Shown here in pieces: positions 49,457 through 58,692 of a stretch of DNA of 64,000 nucleotides; position 1 is the first letter of the stretch, and every line of letters begins with the position of its first letter. The stretch covers positions 1,028,527 through 1,092,526 of the forward strand of contig FP929140.1 in NCBI GenBank assembly GCA_000198515.1, given 5' to 3'. Made by a program: the position numbers and the translations under genes. This stretch comes from a gamma proteobacterium HdN1. Its GTDB lineage: Bacteria > Pseudomonadota > Gammaproteobacteria > Pseudomonadales > Ketobacteraceae. The notes under the pieces were generated by a model. It made no database searches. It was given only the letters and a program-made list of their open reading frames with translations, and was not told where the DNA came from.

Positions 49457-49488
49457 TTTCAAAATGCAACTCAACTTTCAAAATGCAA
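49457..49488. repeat. Duplicated 13-mer with 19-bp period downstream of ybeX
   Basis: TTTCAAAATGCAA occurs at 49457-49469 and 49476-49488, 24 bases past the ybeX stop. Confidence 0.8.
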
Positions 49489-49511
49489 GCCAGCGCTATT
49501 GTAGCGCGAGC

Positions 49512-50351
49512 TCAGTCCAATTGCGTCACTTGAAGAAGGCGAATGGTGCGCTGATCGGCATTCAACACCTTGAACAGCAGATGGCCAATCTGGATAGACT
49601 CATTACGCTTGGGCAGCCTGCCAAATTGGCTGGAAACAATGCCGCCGATCGTGTCGAAGTCTTCAGGATCAAAACTTGTATGAAAGTAGTCGTTGAAATC
49701 CTCAATTGGGGTCATCGCTTTTACCGTGTATTCGCGCCCGTTGGATGGCTTGATCAAGTGATCATCTTCGAAGTCGTGTTCGTCTGCAATTTCGCCGACG
49801 ATCTGTTCGAGAATGTCCTCAATTGTGACCAGACCCGCCATTGCGCCGTATTCGTTGATCACGATGGCCATGTGGGTGTGAGAGTGCTTGAATTCACGCA
49901 GCAAAACGTTCAGGCGCTTGCTTTCAGGGACAAATACGGCGGGACGGAGCAGCTCTTTGAGCGGCACCTTACCTAGTTGGTCTTTCGATGCAAGGTAAAG
50001 CAAATCTTTCGCAAGCAACATTCCGATGATCTGGTCCTCGGATTCTTCGTACACGGGGTAGCGGCTATGTGCCGATTCCACAATGAGCGGAAGATAAACA
50101 TCCACCGTAGAATTCACGTCAATGCTGGTTGCTTGGCTGCGGGGGATCATGATCTCCCACACCTGCATCTCGGAAACCTGCATTGCGCCGTGGATGATGT
50201 TCGTTGCCTCGGGGTCGATCAAGCCGTTTTCCTGCGCAGAATGCAGCATTTCTAACAGCTCGCTCTTATCTTGTGGCTCACCTGAAAGGAAGTTTGCGAT
50301 TTTCTCCAAAAAACCGCGTCCAGGCGAGCCGCTCCGACTGTCGTCGTTCAT
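49512..50351 (-). CDS. ybeX: CorC/HlyC-type CBS-domain protein (YbeX)
   Basis: The 279-residue cytoplasmic protein has two CBS domains ([14 protein letters not shown], then [15 protein letters not shown] and [15 protein letters not shown]) and a C-terminal transporter-associated domain ([15 protein letters not shown]). Historically called CorC and linked to Mg/Co efflux; YbeX is also linked to ribosome and RNA metabolism. The start overlaps ybeY by 4 bases. Confidence 0.93.
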   Translation of the reverse strand: MNDDSRSGSPGRGFLEKIANFLSGEPQDKSELLEMLHSAQENGLIDPEATNIIHGAMQVSEMQVWEIMIPRSQATSIDVNSTVDVYLPLIVESAHSRYPVYEESEDQIIGMLLAKDLLYLASKDQLGKVPLKELLRPAVFVPESKRLNVLLREFKHSHTHMAIVINEYGAMAGLVTIEDILEQIVGEIADEHDFEDDHLIKPSNGREYTVKAMTPIEDFNDYFHTSFDPEDFDTIGGIVSSQFGRLPKRNESIQIGHLLFKVLNADQRTIRLLQVTQLD

Positions 50352-50848
50352 GAGTGTTTAGCGTCTCCGTATGGATCAGTAATATCGAAGCCAGCGAGCA
50401 GACTGATTTCCAGCGCTTCCATTGCATCGGCTTCGTCGTCGTGAATATGGTCAAACCCAAGCAGGTGTAAAGTGCCGTGAATGACCATGTGTGCCCAGTG
50501 GGCATTACTGGCTTTGCCTTGCTCCCGCGCTTCTTGCTCAACGATCTCAGCGCAAATCGCAAGATCGCCAAGAATGGGAATTGAAATCCCCGGCGGAGCC
50601 TCAAAAGGAAAAGAGAGAACATTGGTAGGAGCATCTTTGCCGCGATACTCGCGATTGAGCTCGCGGCTCTCTGTGGGCAGAACAACGCGAAGTGTAAGCT
50701 CCCAAGGAATCGGATTGTCTGCAGGATTTAGGGGGCTTTTTTGGGTAACTGCATCGAATGCCGCCTGCGCCCAGCGCAAACAGTCCGCCTCGCTCGGCAC
50801 GCCTTCAATTTCATCCTCGTTCTGCAGCACAAAATCGAGCGTCCCCAT
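50348..50848 (-). CDS. ybeY: Endoribonuclease YbeY
   Basis: YbeY acts in 16S rRNA 3'-end maturation and ribosome quality control. The 166-residue protein shows the zinc-binding signature [11 protein letters not shown] (three His), preceded by [19 protein letters not shown]. The start overlaps the phoH stop by one base (TGATG). Confidence 0.94.
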   Translation of the reverse strand: MGTLDFVLQNEDEIEGVPSEADCLRWAQAAFDAVTQKSPLNPADNPIPWELTLRVVLPTESRELNREYRGKDAPTNVLSFPFEAPPGISIPILGDLAICAEIVEQEAREQGKASNAHWAHMVIHGTLHLLGFDHIHDDEADAMEALEISLLAGFDITDPYGDAKHS

Positions 50849-51990
50849 CAGGTTTCATCCTTCTTTGCATCGTGTGGGGAGGCTGCAAGGCCCCGATGAG
50901 GCCGGTCGGATTTATCGTTTTGCTCGAAGGCGTCGTAGGCTTCCACAATTTTTTGCACAAGCGTGTGGCGCACTACGTCCCGCGAAGAAAACTGGGTAAA
51001 TCCAATCCCTTTGATTCCCTGCAACACATCCATCGCGTGAAGCAGGCCCGATTGCGTTCCTCGTGGCAGGTCAATCTGCGTGTAGTCGCCGGTGATCACC
51101 GCCTTGCTACCAAAGCCGATACGCGTGAGAAACATCTTCATTTGCTCACGTGTCGTATTCTGGCTCTCATCCATAATAATGAACGCATTGTTGAGTGTTC
51201 GCCCTCGCATATACGCAAGCGGGCAAACCTCAATGACTTGGCGCTCCAGCAGCTTGGCAACTCGCTCGAATCCCATCATCTCGTAAAGCGCATCGTAGAG
51301 TGGGCGCAGATAGGGGTTGATTTTTTCGGATAAGTCGCCAGGCAAGAAACCCAGCTTTTCGCCCGCCTCGACTGCCGGCCGCACCAGTAAAATCCGCTTT
51401 ACCTGCTCCTGTTCGAGTGCGTCTACCGCGCATGCGACCGCAAGATAGGTCTTTCCGGTACCCGCAGGGCCGATCCCAAAGTTAATGTCATAGCGAAAGA
51501 TATTTCGGACGTATTCCTTCTGGTGCTCCCCGCGCGGCCTAATGCTGCCTTTGCGCGTATGGATTGCCAGCTCGCTAGACTCTGTATCCTGCTCGGAAGA
51601 ATCGGGTGCGTGAGTTCTGGCGCGTGTACCTTCAGATAGAGGTTCATCTACAGACGAAATATCAACGGTATCTTCCCGCATTAAGGACTCACGTAAATGG
51701 AGGTGAACGGTTTCGGGCGCGATTTCACTCCGGCCAATCGTAGCGGGGTAAAGCGATTTCAGCACGCCGACCGCGTGCTCGACCGCAGGCGCGCTACCGA
51801 TCAACTGGAAGTGATTGCCACGATTATGAATCGCAACGGAAAGCCGCGCTTCAATTTGCTTCAAGTGGGAATTTAATGTGCCACAGAGCTTGGCGAGCCT
51901 GCGGGAATCGTAAGGCTCAAGGTATAAATCCTGAACAACACTAGGGGGGGGGATTGCTGCGCTCAAAGTAAACCGTAGAACCTCATGCAA
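50848..51990 (-). CDS. ybeZ: PhoH-like ATPase (YbeZ)
   Basis: The 380-residue P-loop ATPase works with YbeY in RNA metabolism. Seen: a KH-like N-domain ([19 protein letters not shown]), Walker [26 protein letters not shown] and Walker [12 protein letters not shown]. The only in-frame start is TTG 51990: a stop lies just upstream, no ATG or GTG occurs before the conserved region, and a second TTG (codon 9) is the sole alternative. A run of nine C on the coding strand (Pro codons 14-16) sits within the first 20 codons. Confidence 0.9.
   Translation of the reverse strand: MHEVLRFTLSAAIPPPSVVQDLYLEPYDSRRLAKLCGTLNSHLKQIEARLSVAIHNRGNHFQLIGSAPAVEHAVGVLKSLYPATIGRSEIAPETVHLHLRESLMREDTVDISSVDEPLSEGTRARTHAPDSSEQDTESSELAIHTRKGSIRPRGEHQKEYVRNIFRYDINFGIGPAGTGKTYLAVACAVDALEQEQVKRILLVRPAVEAGEKLGFLPGDLSEKINPYLRPLYDALYEMMGFERVAKLLERQVIEVCPLAYMRGRTLNNAFIIMDESQNTTREQMKMFLTRIGFGSKAVITGDYTQIDLPRGTQSGLLHAMDVLQGIKGIGFTQFSSRDVVRHTLVQKIVEAYDAFEQNDKSDRPHRGLAASPHDAKKDET
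51944..51952. repeat. Nine-base G/C homopolymer near the 5' end of the phoH-like gene
   Basis: G9 on the plus strand, C9 on the coding strand, inside codons for Ile-Pro-Pro-Pro. Slippage by one base would abolish the protein, because no start follows it in frame before conserved sequence. Confidence 0.9.
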
Positions 51991-52043
51991 AGAAACACGG
52001 TTCTAGCATATACGACTGCGAACTGCAGGGGAATCCCCTCACG

Positions 52044-53381
52044 CTATTCCGCCATCCCAACGTAAAGCCCGCGTAGTGAATTTGGGAGCGCTTCCTCAAT
52101 GCCGATCTTTACAAACTTCCCGATTAGACCGTCATCATCATGGCGAAAATTGACGACGCGATTGTTCTCCGTGCGCCCCTGAAGTTGGCCAGGGTCTTTT
52201 TTTGAGTAACCATCCACCAGAATGGTTTGTACCGTCCCCACCATCCGGCGAGAAATGGATAGGGCGTTCTGAATGATCCGGTGCTGGAGCAGCGCGAGTC
52301 TGCGCTTTTTCTCCTCATCCGGCATATCGTCAGGGAGATCTGCTGCCGGAGTGCCAGGGCGCGGGCTGTAAACGAAGCTGAAAGAGGTGTCGTAGCCGAC
52401 TTCTTCAATCAACTGCAGCGTATCGTTGAAATCGTCCTCAGTTTCGCCTGGGAAACCAATAATGAAGTCGGAAGAAACGCACAAATCAGGTCGCGCCTCT
52501 TTAAGCTTGGTGATCCATGCAAGATAGTCGGCTCGGGTATGATTGCGCTTCATTGCAGCAAGAATCCTGTCTGAGCCGCTTTGTGCGGGCAGATGCAAGT
52601 GGCTCACCAGTTTAGGAATCCGGCGATACGCATCCACTAACGCATCCGAGCACTCCATCGGGTGTGAAGTGGTGTAGCGAATTCTGCCAATTCCTGGCAA
52701 AGCGGCAATGTGCTCAATGAGCTCAGCCAAGTCCACAATTTCGCCATGCTCATTTTCGCCGCGATACGCGTTGACGTTTTGGCCCAGCAGGTTGACTTCG
52801 CGCACGCCCAAGGTTTCGAGATGGCGCACTTCGCGCATAACATCTTCAAAGTGGCGGCTCACTTCCTCACCGCGTGTATAAGGCACCACGCAGAAAGAGC
52901 AGTACTTCGAACAGCCTTCCATCACCGAAATAAACGCCTTTGGCCCCTCAACGCTGGGATCGGGTAACTTGTCGAACTTCTCGATTTCGGGAAAGCTCAC
53001 ATCCACCACGGGTTTGTGGTACATCTTGACCGCACCCATCATCTCAGGAATCCGGTGCAAAGTTTGTGGCCCGAACACCATATCCACATGCGGCGCCCGT
53101 TTTAAGATCGCCGAGCCTTCCTGGCTCGCTACGCAACCGCCCACGCCAATCACAAGCGCGGGATTGACCTCTTTCAATTTTCTCCAGCGGCCCAGCTGGT
53201 GGAACACCTTTTCCTGCGCCTTTTCGCGCACAGAACAGGTGTTCAGCAAAATCACATCCGCCTCAGCCGGGTCGTCGGTGCGCTCATAATCCTCGGTGCT
53301 GCCGAGTAGATCCGCCATGCGTGCGGAATCGTACTCGTTCATTTGGCAACCGTGAGTTTCGATAAACAGTTTTTTCGCCAT
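52044..53381 (-). CDS. miaB: tRNA-2-methylthio-N6-dimethylallyladenosine synthase MiaB
   Basis: MiaB is a radical-SAM enzyme that methylthiolates A37 of tRNAs. The 445-residue protein has the N-terminal UPF0004 domain ([17 protein letters not shown], with further Cys in [10 protein letters not shown] and GVGGCVA), the radical-SAM cluster motif [15 protein letters not shown], and a C-terminal TRAM domain ([12 protein letters not shown]). ATG 53381 matches the family start; the frame extends 30 codons upstream without similarity. Confidence 0.96.
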   Translation of the reverse strand: MAKKLFIETHGCQMNEYDSARMADLLGSTEDYERTDDPAEADVILLNTCSVREKAQEKVFHQLGRWRKLKEVNPALVIGVGGCVASQEGSAILKRAPHVDMVFGPQTLHRIPEMMGAVKMYHKPVVDVSFPEIEKFDKLPDPSVEGPKAFISVMEGCSKYCSFCVVPYTRGEEVSRHFEDVMREVRHLETLGVREVNLLGQNVNAYRGENEHGEIVDLAELIEHIAALPGIGRIRYTTSHPMECSDALVDAYRRIPKLVSHLHLPAQSGSDRILAAMKRNHTRADYLAWITKLKEARPDLCVSSDFIIGFPGETEDDFNDTLQLIEEVGYDTSFSFVYSPRPGTPAADLPDDMPDEEKKRRLALLQHRIIQNALSISRRMVGTVQTILVDGYSKKDPGQLQGRTENNRVVNFRHDDDGLIGKFVKIGIEEALPNSLRGLYVGMAE

Positions 53382-53601
53382 GGTACTGATACTCAAACAC
53401 AAAAGCCTCATAACCAGATAGGATAACAAGGCATGAAAACGGCAAGGGCCGCGATTATACTCCCTGTACAATCGCTCTGCACCCCATAGCCCGTGTGGCC
53501 TTTGCTTTCTTCAGCGGGCGATGCTTTTTTCAACCGACAAAAGCACTTTTTCGAGCTTCTGTGGCAAGCTCCTTCGATGAGATTTTTAACGAGGAAAATA
53601 A

Positions 53602-54084
53602 ATGAAACCCCTGTTCTCAGGATTTTTTGCCCTCATAGTAGTCGCCATTCTAACGGGTTGTGTGACGGTTCCTGCCAATCGCAAGCCCGATTTACCGCCT
53701 GCATCAGTAGTCGTCAAAACCGATGGTTGGGTGCGTTGGGTGCCGGCGACTTCGCGCAATAGCGCCGTCTACTTCACCGTTGAGAATCCAAGCCTTGCTG
53801 ACGATATTTTGATCGGTGCAAGCACGCCACGCGCCCGCAGCACCGAACTCCACAATACATTGGATACGGGATTCGCAAAAACCATGCAGCGAGTTGATGG
53901 CATCCTGATTGGTGGCGCCACGCGCTTTGATTTCAGTCCCGACGGCTATCACGTCATGCTAATGGATCTCAATACGCCCTTAAAAGAGGGGGAAACAATC
54001 CCCTTAACGCTGGAGTTTAAGCGTAGCGGCGCCATTCAGGTCAGCTTCCCCGTCATGATGATTTATGGCGGAGATCAAGACTGA
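53602..54084 (+). CDS. PCuAC-like copper-binding lipoprotein
   Basis: The 160-residue protein is a predicted lipoprotein (lipobox LTGC, Cys about residue 20) with a PCuAC (DUF461) domain. The copper site of the family, H...M...HxM, is seen as ELHNTLDTG, KTMQRVDG and GYHVMLMDL. Relatives carry Cu(I) to cytochrome oxidase. No cox or sco gene is nearby. GAGGA lies before the ATG. Divergent from miaB. Confidence 0.85.
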   Translation: MKPLFSGFFALIVVAILTGCVTVPANRKPDLPPASVVVKTDGWVRWVPATSRNSAVYFTVENPSLADDILIGASTPRARSTELHNTLDTGFAKTMQRVDGILIGGATRFDFSPDGYHVMLMDLNTPLKEGETIPLTLEFKRSGAIQVSFPVMMIYGGDQD

Positions 54085-54216
54085 TCATTAAAGCGTGCTT
54101 GCTAACACGCAGCTCAACTGCAACCGCTCATAACCCAGCGCCATTCTACAGCGCAAAATACAATACAAAAGAACCGCCGAAAAAATCACTGATCAGAAGC
54201 ATGGAAGGAACACATC

Positions 54217-55023
54217 ATGTCAGCCTCGCAAACCTTACCTGGATTTGAGCCGTTCGAATTTAGCTACGAAGGCCATCAGCACAGCGTTTACAAAAAAGGC
54301 GATGGAAGCAAGCCCGGCGTACTAATCGTCCAAGAACTCCCCGGGATTACACCCGAAACCGTCGCCCTCGCAGAGCGTTTGCATGCGGACGGCTATACAG
54401 TCTACCTACCTTGGCTGTTCGGCGATTTGAACGTCCCAGCCGAGCCACTCAAAAACCTTGGAAAACTTTGTATTAACCAAGAGTTTCACCTCTTGGCTAA
54501 TCGGCGCAGAAGCCCGATTACCGAGTGGCTACGCGCGCTTTGCCGCAAAATGAAAACCGAAACAGACGGGCCTGTCGGCGCAATCGGTATGTGTTTGACT
54601 GGCGGTTTCGTCCTTGCCCTCATGATCGACGAAGCCGTTGCCGCTCCCGTAATGAGCCAACCCGCGAATCTTGATGGAATCCTTGGCCACGAAGCGCGCT
54701 GTAGCCTCGGCATGCCCGAAAAAGTTGTGCGCGAAGCGGCCGCACGTTCAAGGGAAGCGGATGTTCCTGTATTGGGCCTACGCTTTGAAAACGATCCCCT
54801 TTGCCCAAAATCGCGCTTTGACACGATGACAAAGCATTTTGGTGAAAACTTCAGGCGTATCGAAATTGATGCGTCTCTTTATAAAAAGCACGACATAAGA
54901 GCGATTGCGCACAGCGTCCTAACCATTGATTTTGTGGATCAACCCGGGCATCCAACCCGCGACGCTTACGAACAGATGATCGGATTTTTCAGCGAACGTC
55001 TAGGCGCTGCTGGGCGGTCTTGA
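54217..55023 (+). CDS. Dienelactone hydrolase family protein
   Basis: The 268-residue alpha/beta hydrolase has a Cys nucleophile in GMCLTGGF (about residue 127), as in dienelactone hydrolase, plus VLIVQELPGI (Glu of the triad region) and a His near the C-terminus (KHDIRAIAHS). The substrate is unknown; no catechol pathway genes are nearby. AAGGAA precedes the ATG. Confidence 0.87.
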   Translation: MSASQTLPGFEPFEFSYEGHQHSVYKKGDGSKPGVLIVQELPGITPETVALAERLHADGYTVYLPWLFGDLNVPAEPLKNLGKLCINQEFHLLANRRRSPITEWLRALCRKMKTETDGPVGAIGMCLTGGFVLALMIDEAVAAPVMSQPANLDGILGHEARCSLGMPEKVVREAAARSREADVPVLGLRFENDPLCPKSRFDTMTKHFGENFRRIEIDASLYKKHDIRAIAHSVLTIDFVDQPGHPTRDAYEQMIGFFSERLGAAGRS

Positions 55024-55158
55024 ACAAAAAAACACGCGATCTTGAAAAAAGAGCACCGCCATTGTTGATACAGCGCCGCGATAGGCCGTTCCGCAAGAAA
55101 CCGCCTATCGCAAGCGCCGGTATTCAAGCGCGAAGCGAGAACTGCACGTGCAGTGGGT

Positions 55159-57345
55159 TCAGTCAAACGTCAGCGTTCGTGAACACCGACTTGTATCTGC
55201 TTGTTCACACACTGAAAACGTGTCTTTTGCGCCAAGCAAAGATAAAACCGTACTGCTTCCTTCTCGGCCGGCAGAGAGAATCGGTTTGCCCTTCTGAAAC
55301 ACGGTCACGTCACCAGACGCTTTCCACTGCAATGAAATCCACCGAAACAGTAAAAAGTGCTCTTCGGATGCAGAGAGAGCGACTGGGTGCGGATTTTCGT
55401 TTGGAGCTTCGCTAGGATAGTTCAACCCCGCCATGCGGCCGCGCAGAAATACAGGGTGTTCGTGGTGATTGATTTGTTCAACCAGCGAAGACTGCAGGGC
55501 CCGAAGCGCAGCATCGTCATAGAGTGAGTCATTCACCACCAAAGCAAAATGCAGCGCTTTTTTCGAAACCGCACCATCCCCCGAGATTAGAAGGCGATAC
55601 CCCGTAAGCCCACGATTGAATTCCGGCACATATCGAACATCCGCGAGCGCATGATCTTTCGCCGACCCTAAATTCGAATAAACGTACCGTTCGGTGATGA
55701 GGCTCGTTGATTCAGGCAAAAAATCGGTGGGTAAAAACAGTTCAGTGTCCGCGCTGCCGCCGCCCTGCCAGACCAGTAAAGCGAACCGGCGATCCCCTAA
55801 AAAGCTTTCCCCTCCTGTACGAATTTCCGCCCACTCCAACGTCTTACCTGCGCCATCCACCGGCAGCGCATTAAAATAGAAACTCACGGTATTTCCGTCT
55901 ACGGCACGCGGGTAAGCGCGTTGAACCCCACGCGCGTCCACAACCAATTCATCACCACGGATCACGGAAAAGTCTTCCCCATTCCAGCCATCGCCCTTGG
56001 TCATTAGTTTCTTGGGGTTACCGTTTTGGTATTCAAAGTGATTGTCTTTGTTGATGTCCCAATGCCACTGGGTGCCGGAAACTGTTGCGGTATAAAAATC
56101 GGGGCGACGATCCTTAAACGAATGCTGCGAATCGCTGGCTTCCATCGCTTGGTAGGTCGCATTTACAATCCGGGCATGGTCGCGTGCTCCACCTTTCTGG
56201 TCTTTCAGCCACATCCCAAACTCACCCAACACCGTCGGAATCCCCAGAAACCGTCCTTCCTCCCGAACGCGGTCAAGGTTCTGGAAATATTCCCCATTCT
56301 GGACTTTTCCGAGGTTACTAACCCCCATGCGCGCGGCATCATAGAAGTGAGGCGCAAAAACAAATCCCTTGCCCACCTTCTCCTTCAAGTAATGCCCCCC
56401 AGTTGCGGGCGTAAAGAAGCCAACATTGGTATCCCAAAACACCATCGGTTCCGCAAAAATCCACTTTTCGCCCCAGCCTGTCTGATCCGCCACCGCGCGA
56501 GATCGCTTATAAAATGGCCATAGCTTCTCGTTATCGAACTCGGACGCGCGGTTATTATGGCCCCGCCCATAGATAGGTTCGTTGAACGGCTGAACGCCCA
56601 CTACCCACTGGAATTCTTCAGCGCTAAGTTCTGCTTTTATATACTCAAGTAGCTTGCCCATTTGCCAGAGAAACGCATCCTGTACCCGAGTTTCGCCGAC
56701 ATCGGTTTTTACGGGCGCATTATCGAAAAAATTCCGATATCCGAGCCGTACTGCAGGGTTGGTAATAATGTTCTGGCTCCACGCAAAGCAAAAAGGCCCG
56801 CAGTTGCTTTTTGGATAACTTCCGCCGTCAATGATCCACTGTGGCGCCCCGTTACCAGTGTGGGGCGAATTTTGCTGAAATAGGTACCGCGAATACAGAT
56901 CCGTATGAAAATCAATAAAAACGTAAATCTGCTGGCGAACCGCCTCGCGAATCTGCTCGGTGATCGCCGCCGCATAGCCATAGTCAATCTCGCCGGGGCG
57001 GGGGTTGTTGCCTTCCCACGAAACCGTAAAACGAACCAAGTTGGCTCCAGTGTGGCGCTTCATGGATTCAAAAGATCGGCGCGCATCCTCAGTGCTAGCA
57101 AACGGTTTGAAACCTCTCGACGCAAGCTTCACGGAGCCCGAAACGTTCCACCCTCGAAAATGAACCTCACGCCCTGCGCCATCTCGGAAAGTGGGTTCCG
57201 AAATGGTGAGCGCAGAATTTCCATCCTTGAAGTCGATATGTCTTTGGTCGATATGGATGTCATTCCCCGCGAAACAGAGGGTATTTCCGAGGGAAAATGA
57301 CGAAAAGAGGATAAGTGCAAGCGGGCCAATCCGTGGAGTATTCAT
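55159..57345 (-). CDS. Secreted GH5-type glycoside hydrolase, endoglycoceramidase-like
   Basis: The protein (728 residues) has a signal peptide (IGPLALILFSSFSLGNTLCFA) and a (beta/alpha)8 glycosidase domain with the acid/base Glu in VQPFNEPIYG and the nucleophile Glu in VLGEFGMWL, both typical of GH5. FRGWNVSGSVK and RFTVSWEG near the N-terminus and the whole layout suggest endoglycosylceramidase-like members. The C-terminal about 200 residues look like a beta-sandwich. Substrate not certain: glycolipid or beta-glucan. The start at 57345 fits a signal peptide but has no strong ribosome-binding site; an ATG at 57390 would add 15 residues. Isolated among core genes, possibly acquired. Confidence 0.82.
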   Translation of the reverse strand: MNTPRIGPLALILFSSFSLGNTLCFAGNDIHIDQRHIDFKDGNSALTISEPTFRDGAGREVHFRGWNVSGSVKLASRGFKPFASTEDARRSFESMKRHTGANLVRFTVSWEGNNPRPGEIDYGYAAAITEQIREAVRQQIYVFIDFHTDLYSRYLFQQNSPHTGNGAPQWIIDGGSYPKSNCGPFCFAWSQNIITNPAVRLGYRNFFDNAPVKTDVGETRVQDAFLWQMGKLLEYIKAELSAEEFQWVVGVQPFNEPIYGRGHNNRASEFDNEKLWPFYKRSRAVADQTGWGEKWIFAEPMVFWDTNVGFFTPATGGHYLKEKVGKGFVFAPHFYDAARMGVSNLGKVQNGEYFQNLDRVREEGRFLGIPTVLGEFGMWLKDQKGGARDHARIVNATYQAMEASDSQHSFKDRRPDFYTATVSGTQWHWDINKDNHFEYQNGNPKKLMTKGDGWNGEDFSVIRGDELVVDARGVQRAYPRAVDGNTVSFYFNALPVDGAGKTLEWAEIRTGGESFLGDRRFALLVWQGGGSADTELFLPTDFLPESTSLITERYVYSNLGSAKDHALADVRYVPEFNRGLTGYRLLISGDGAVSKKALHFALVVNDSLYDDAALRALQSSLVEQINHHEHPVFLRGRMAGLNYPSEAPNENPHPVALSASEEHFLLFRWISLQWKASGDVTVFQKGKPILSAGREGSSTVLSLLGAKDTFSVCEQADTSRCSRTLTFD

Positions 57346-57509
57346 ATAAAGTATACGTCGTTGGTTATTCTTGTTGGTACGATCGTACATTCGTAAGCCT
57401 GCGCTTTGCAAGCGCCCGCTCGCTCCTGAATGCTTGCCATAGGCCAAACGGGGTAATGCATCCACCCACCCAGGAAAGACTCGCCGATAAACGAATCCCT
57501 AGAGAAGAA

Positions 57510-57944
57510 TTAGGGCTGTTTTAAGATCACCAGCAGAACGATCGCAATGAGCAAGAAAACTGGGAGCTCATTGAATACGCGATAAAACTTGTGGGATCGC
57601 ACATTCTTTCCTTCAGAGAATTTCAACACATAGCGGCCGCAAGTGTAGTGATAACCTACCAACACGAACACGAGTAACAGCTTGATGTGCATCCAGTGTG
57701 CTTTTGCGTAGTATGCGTTCCAGCCAACCATCAGCATCCAAAATCCGAGCAACACGGTCGCAAGCATGGACGGCACCATAATCCCTAAATACAACTTGCG
57801 CTCCATGGTTTGGAAGCGCTCAACCCCTTTCGTGTCTCCTTCGGATTCTGCCATCGCATGGTATACAAACAGGCGAGGCAGATAGAAAAGCCCTGCAAAC
57901 CAGCAGACCATCGCAATTACGTGGAAACCTTTTACCCATAACAT
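57510..57944 (-). CDS. hemJ: Protoporphyrinogen IX oxidase HemJ
   Basis: HemJ oxidises protoporphyrinogen IX in haem synthesis. The 144-residue protein is made of four membrane helices with the conserved His in KGFHVIAMVCWFAGLFYLPRLFVYH, and HWMHIKLLLVF, YHYTCGRYVLKF and RVFNELPV. A TTG one codon upstream is an alternative start. hemJ near erpA is also seen in Pseudomonas. Confidence 0.93.
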   Translation of the reverse strand: MLWVKGFHVIAMVCWFAGLFYLPRLFVYHAMAESEGDTKGVERFQTMERKLYLGIMVPSMLATVLLGFWMLMVGWNAYYAKAHWMHIKLLLVFVLVGYHYTCGRYVLKFSEGKNVRSHKFYRVFNELPVFLLIAIVLLVILKQP

Positions 57945-58121
57945 CAAACAATCACCTTCGTTTTATCGTGGGGTTGGCGGTCATGGCATGCAGACCGCCG
58001 CAATACGCGGTACACGCAAGACACGCAGACAAATAAAGCTTGATCAAAGCACTAGGATTTCAAATAATACCCCGAACGGGCCACGCCCAATAGTAACGAA
58101 GCTTATATTTCGGTGTTTAAC

Positions 58122-58484
58122 ATGCAAGCGATTAGTAGCGCATCCGATTGGGAAGATAGCATCTTAAAATTCAGCGATAGCGCGGCACGCAAAGTAAAAA
58201 GCCTGAAAGACGAAGAGGGTAACGACAACCTAAAGCTTCGTGTTTACATCACGGGCGGCGGTTGCGCTGGATTCTCTTACGGCTTTTCGTTCGATGAAGC
58301 TATAAAAGAAGATGACACCGTGATCGCTAAAGAGGGTGTCGTTTTGCTGGTAGACCCGATGAGTGCGCAGTATCTCGCTGGATCAGAGATTGATTACACC
58401 GAAGGGATTCAGGGCGCGCGCTTTGTTGTTCATAATCCCAACGCTGATTCGACGTGCGGCTGCGGTTCATCATTTTCGATCTAA
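58122..58484 (+). CDS. erpA: Iron-sulfur cluster insertion protein ErpA
   Basis: ErpA is an A-type carrier that delivers Fe-S clusters to enzymes such as IspG. The 120-residue protein has the three conserved Cys, one in [11 protein letters not shown] and two in [12 protein letters not shown] 58122 is chosen over a GTG three codons earlier. A weakly supported 70-codon frame on the other strand (58481-58693) fills the gap to the peptidase gene and is not called. Confidence 0.93.
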   Translation: MQAISSASDWEDSILKFSDSAARKVKSLKDEEGNDNLKLRVYITGGGCAGFSYGFSFDEAIKEDDTVIAKEGVVLLVDPMSAQYLAGSEIDYTEGIQGARFVVHNPNADSTCGCGSSFSI

Positions 58485-58692
58485 GCGATTTTCGAACCAA
58501 GCTTGGGTGCTTTTGAGTGCAAATTTTGCAAAGCTTCAGCTGCTATAAGCCTAAGGCGCTTGCCAAGCAAGTCTGATCGGCGACGGGGTTCTCTGGTCGT
58601 TGGATAGCTGACATTGCGGTGTAAACGTCGCTTTGAGCCAACTTGTAAAGGGGTGGCTTGCAGTTCTTTTTTCGCTACAAGCTTCCTACTCA

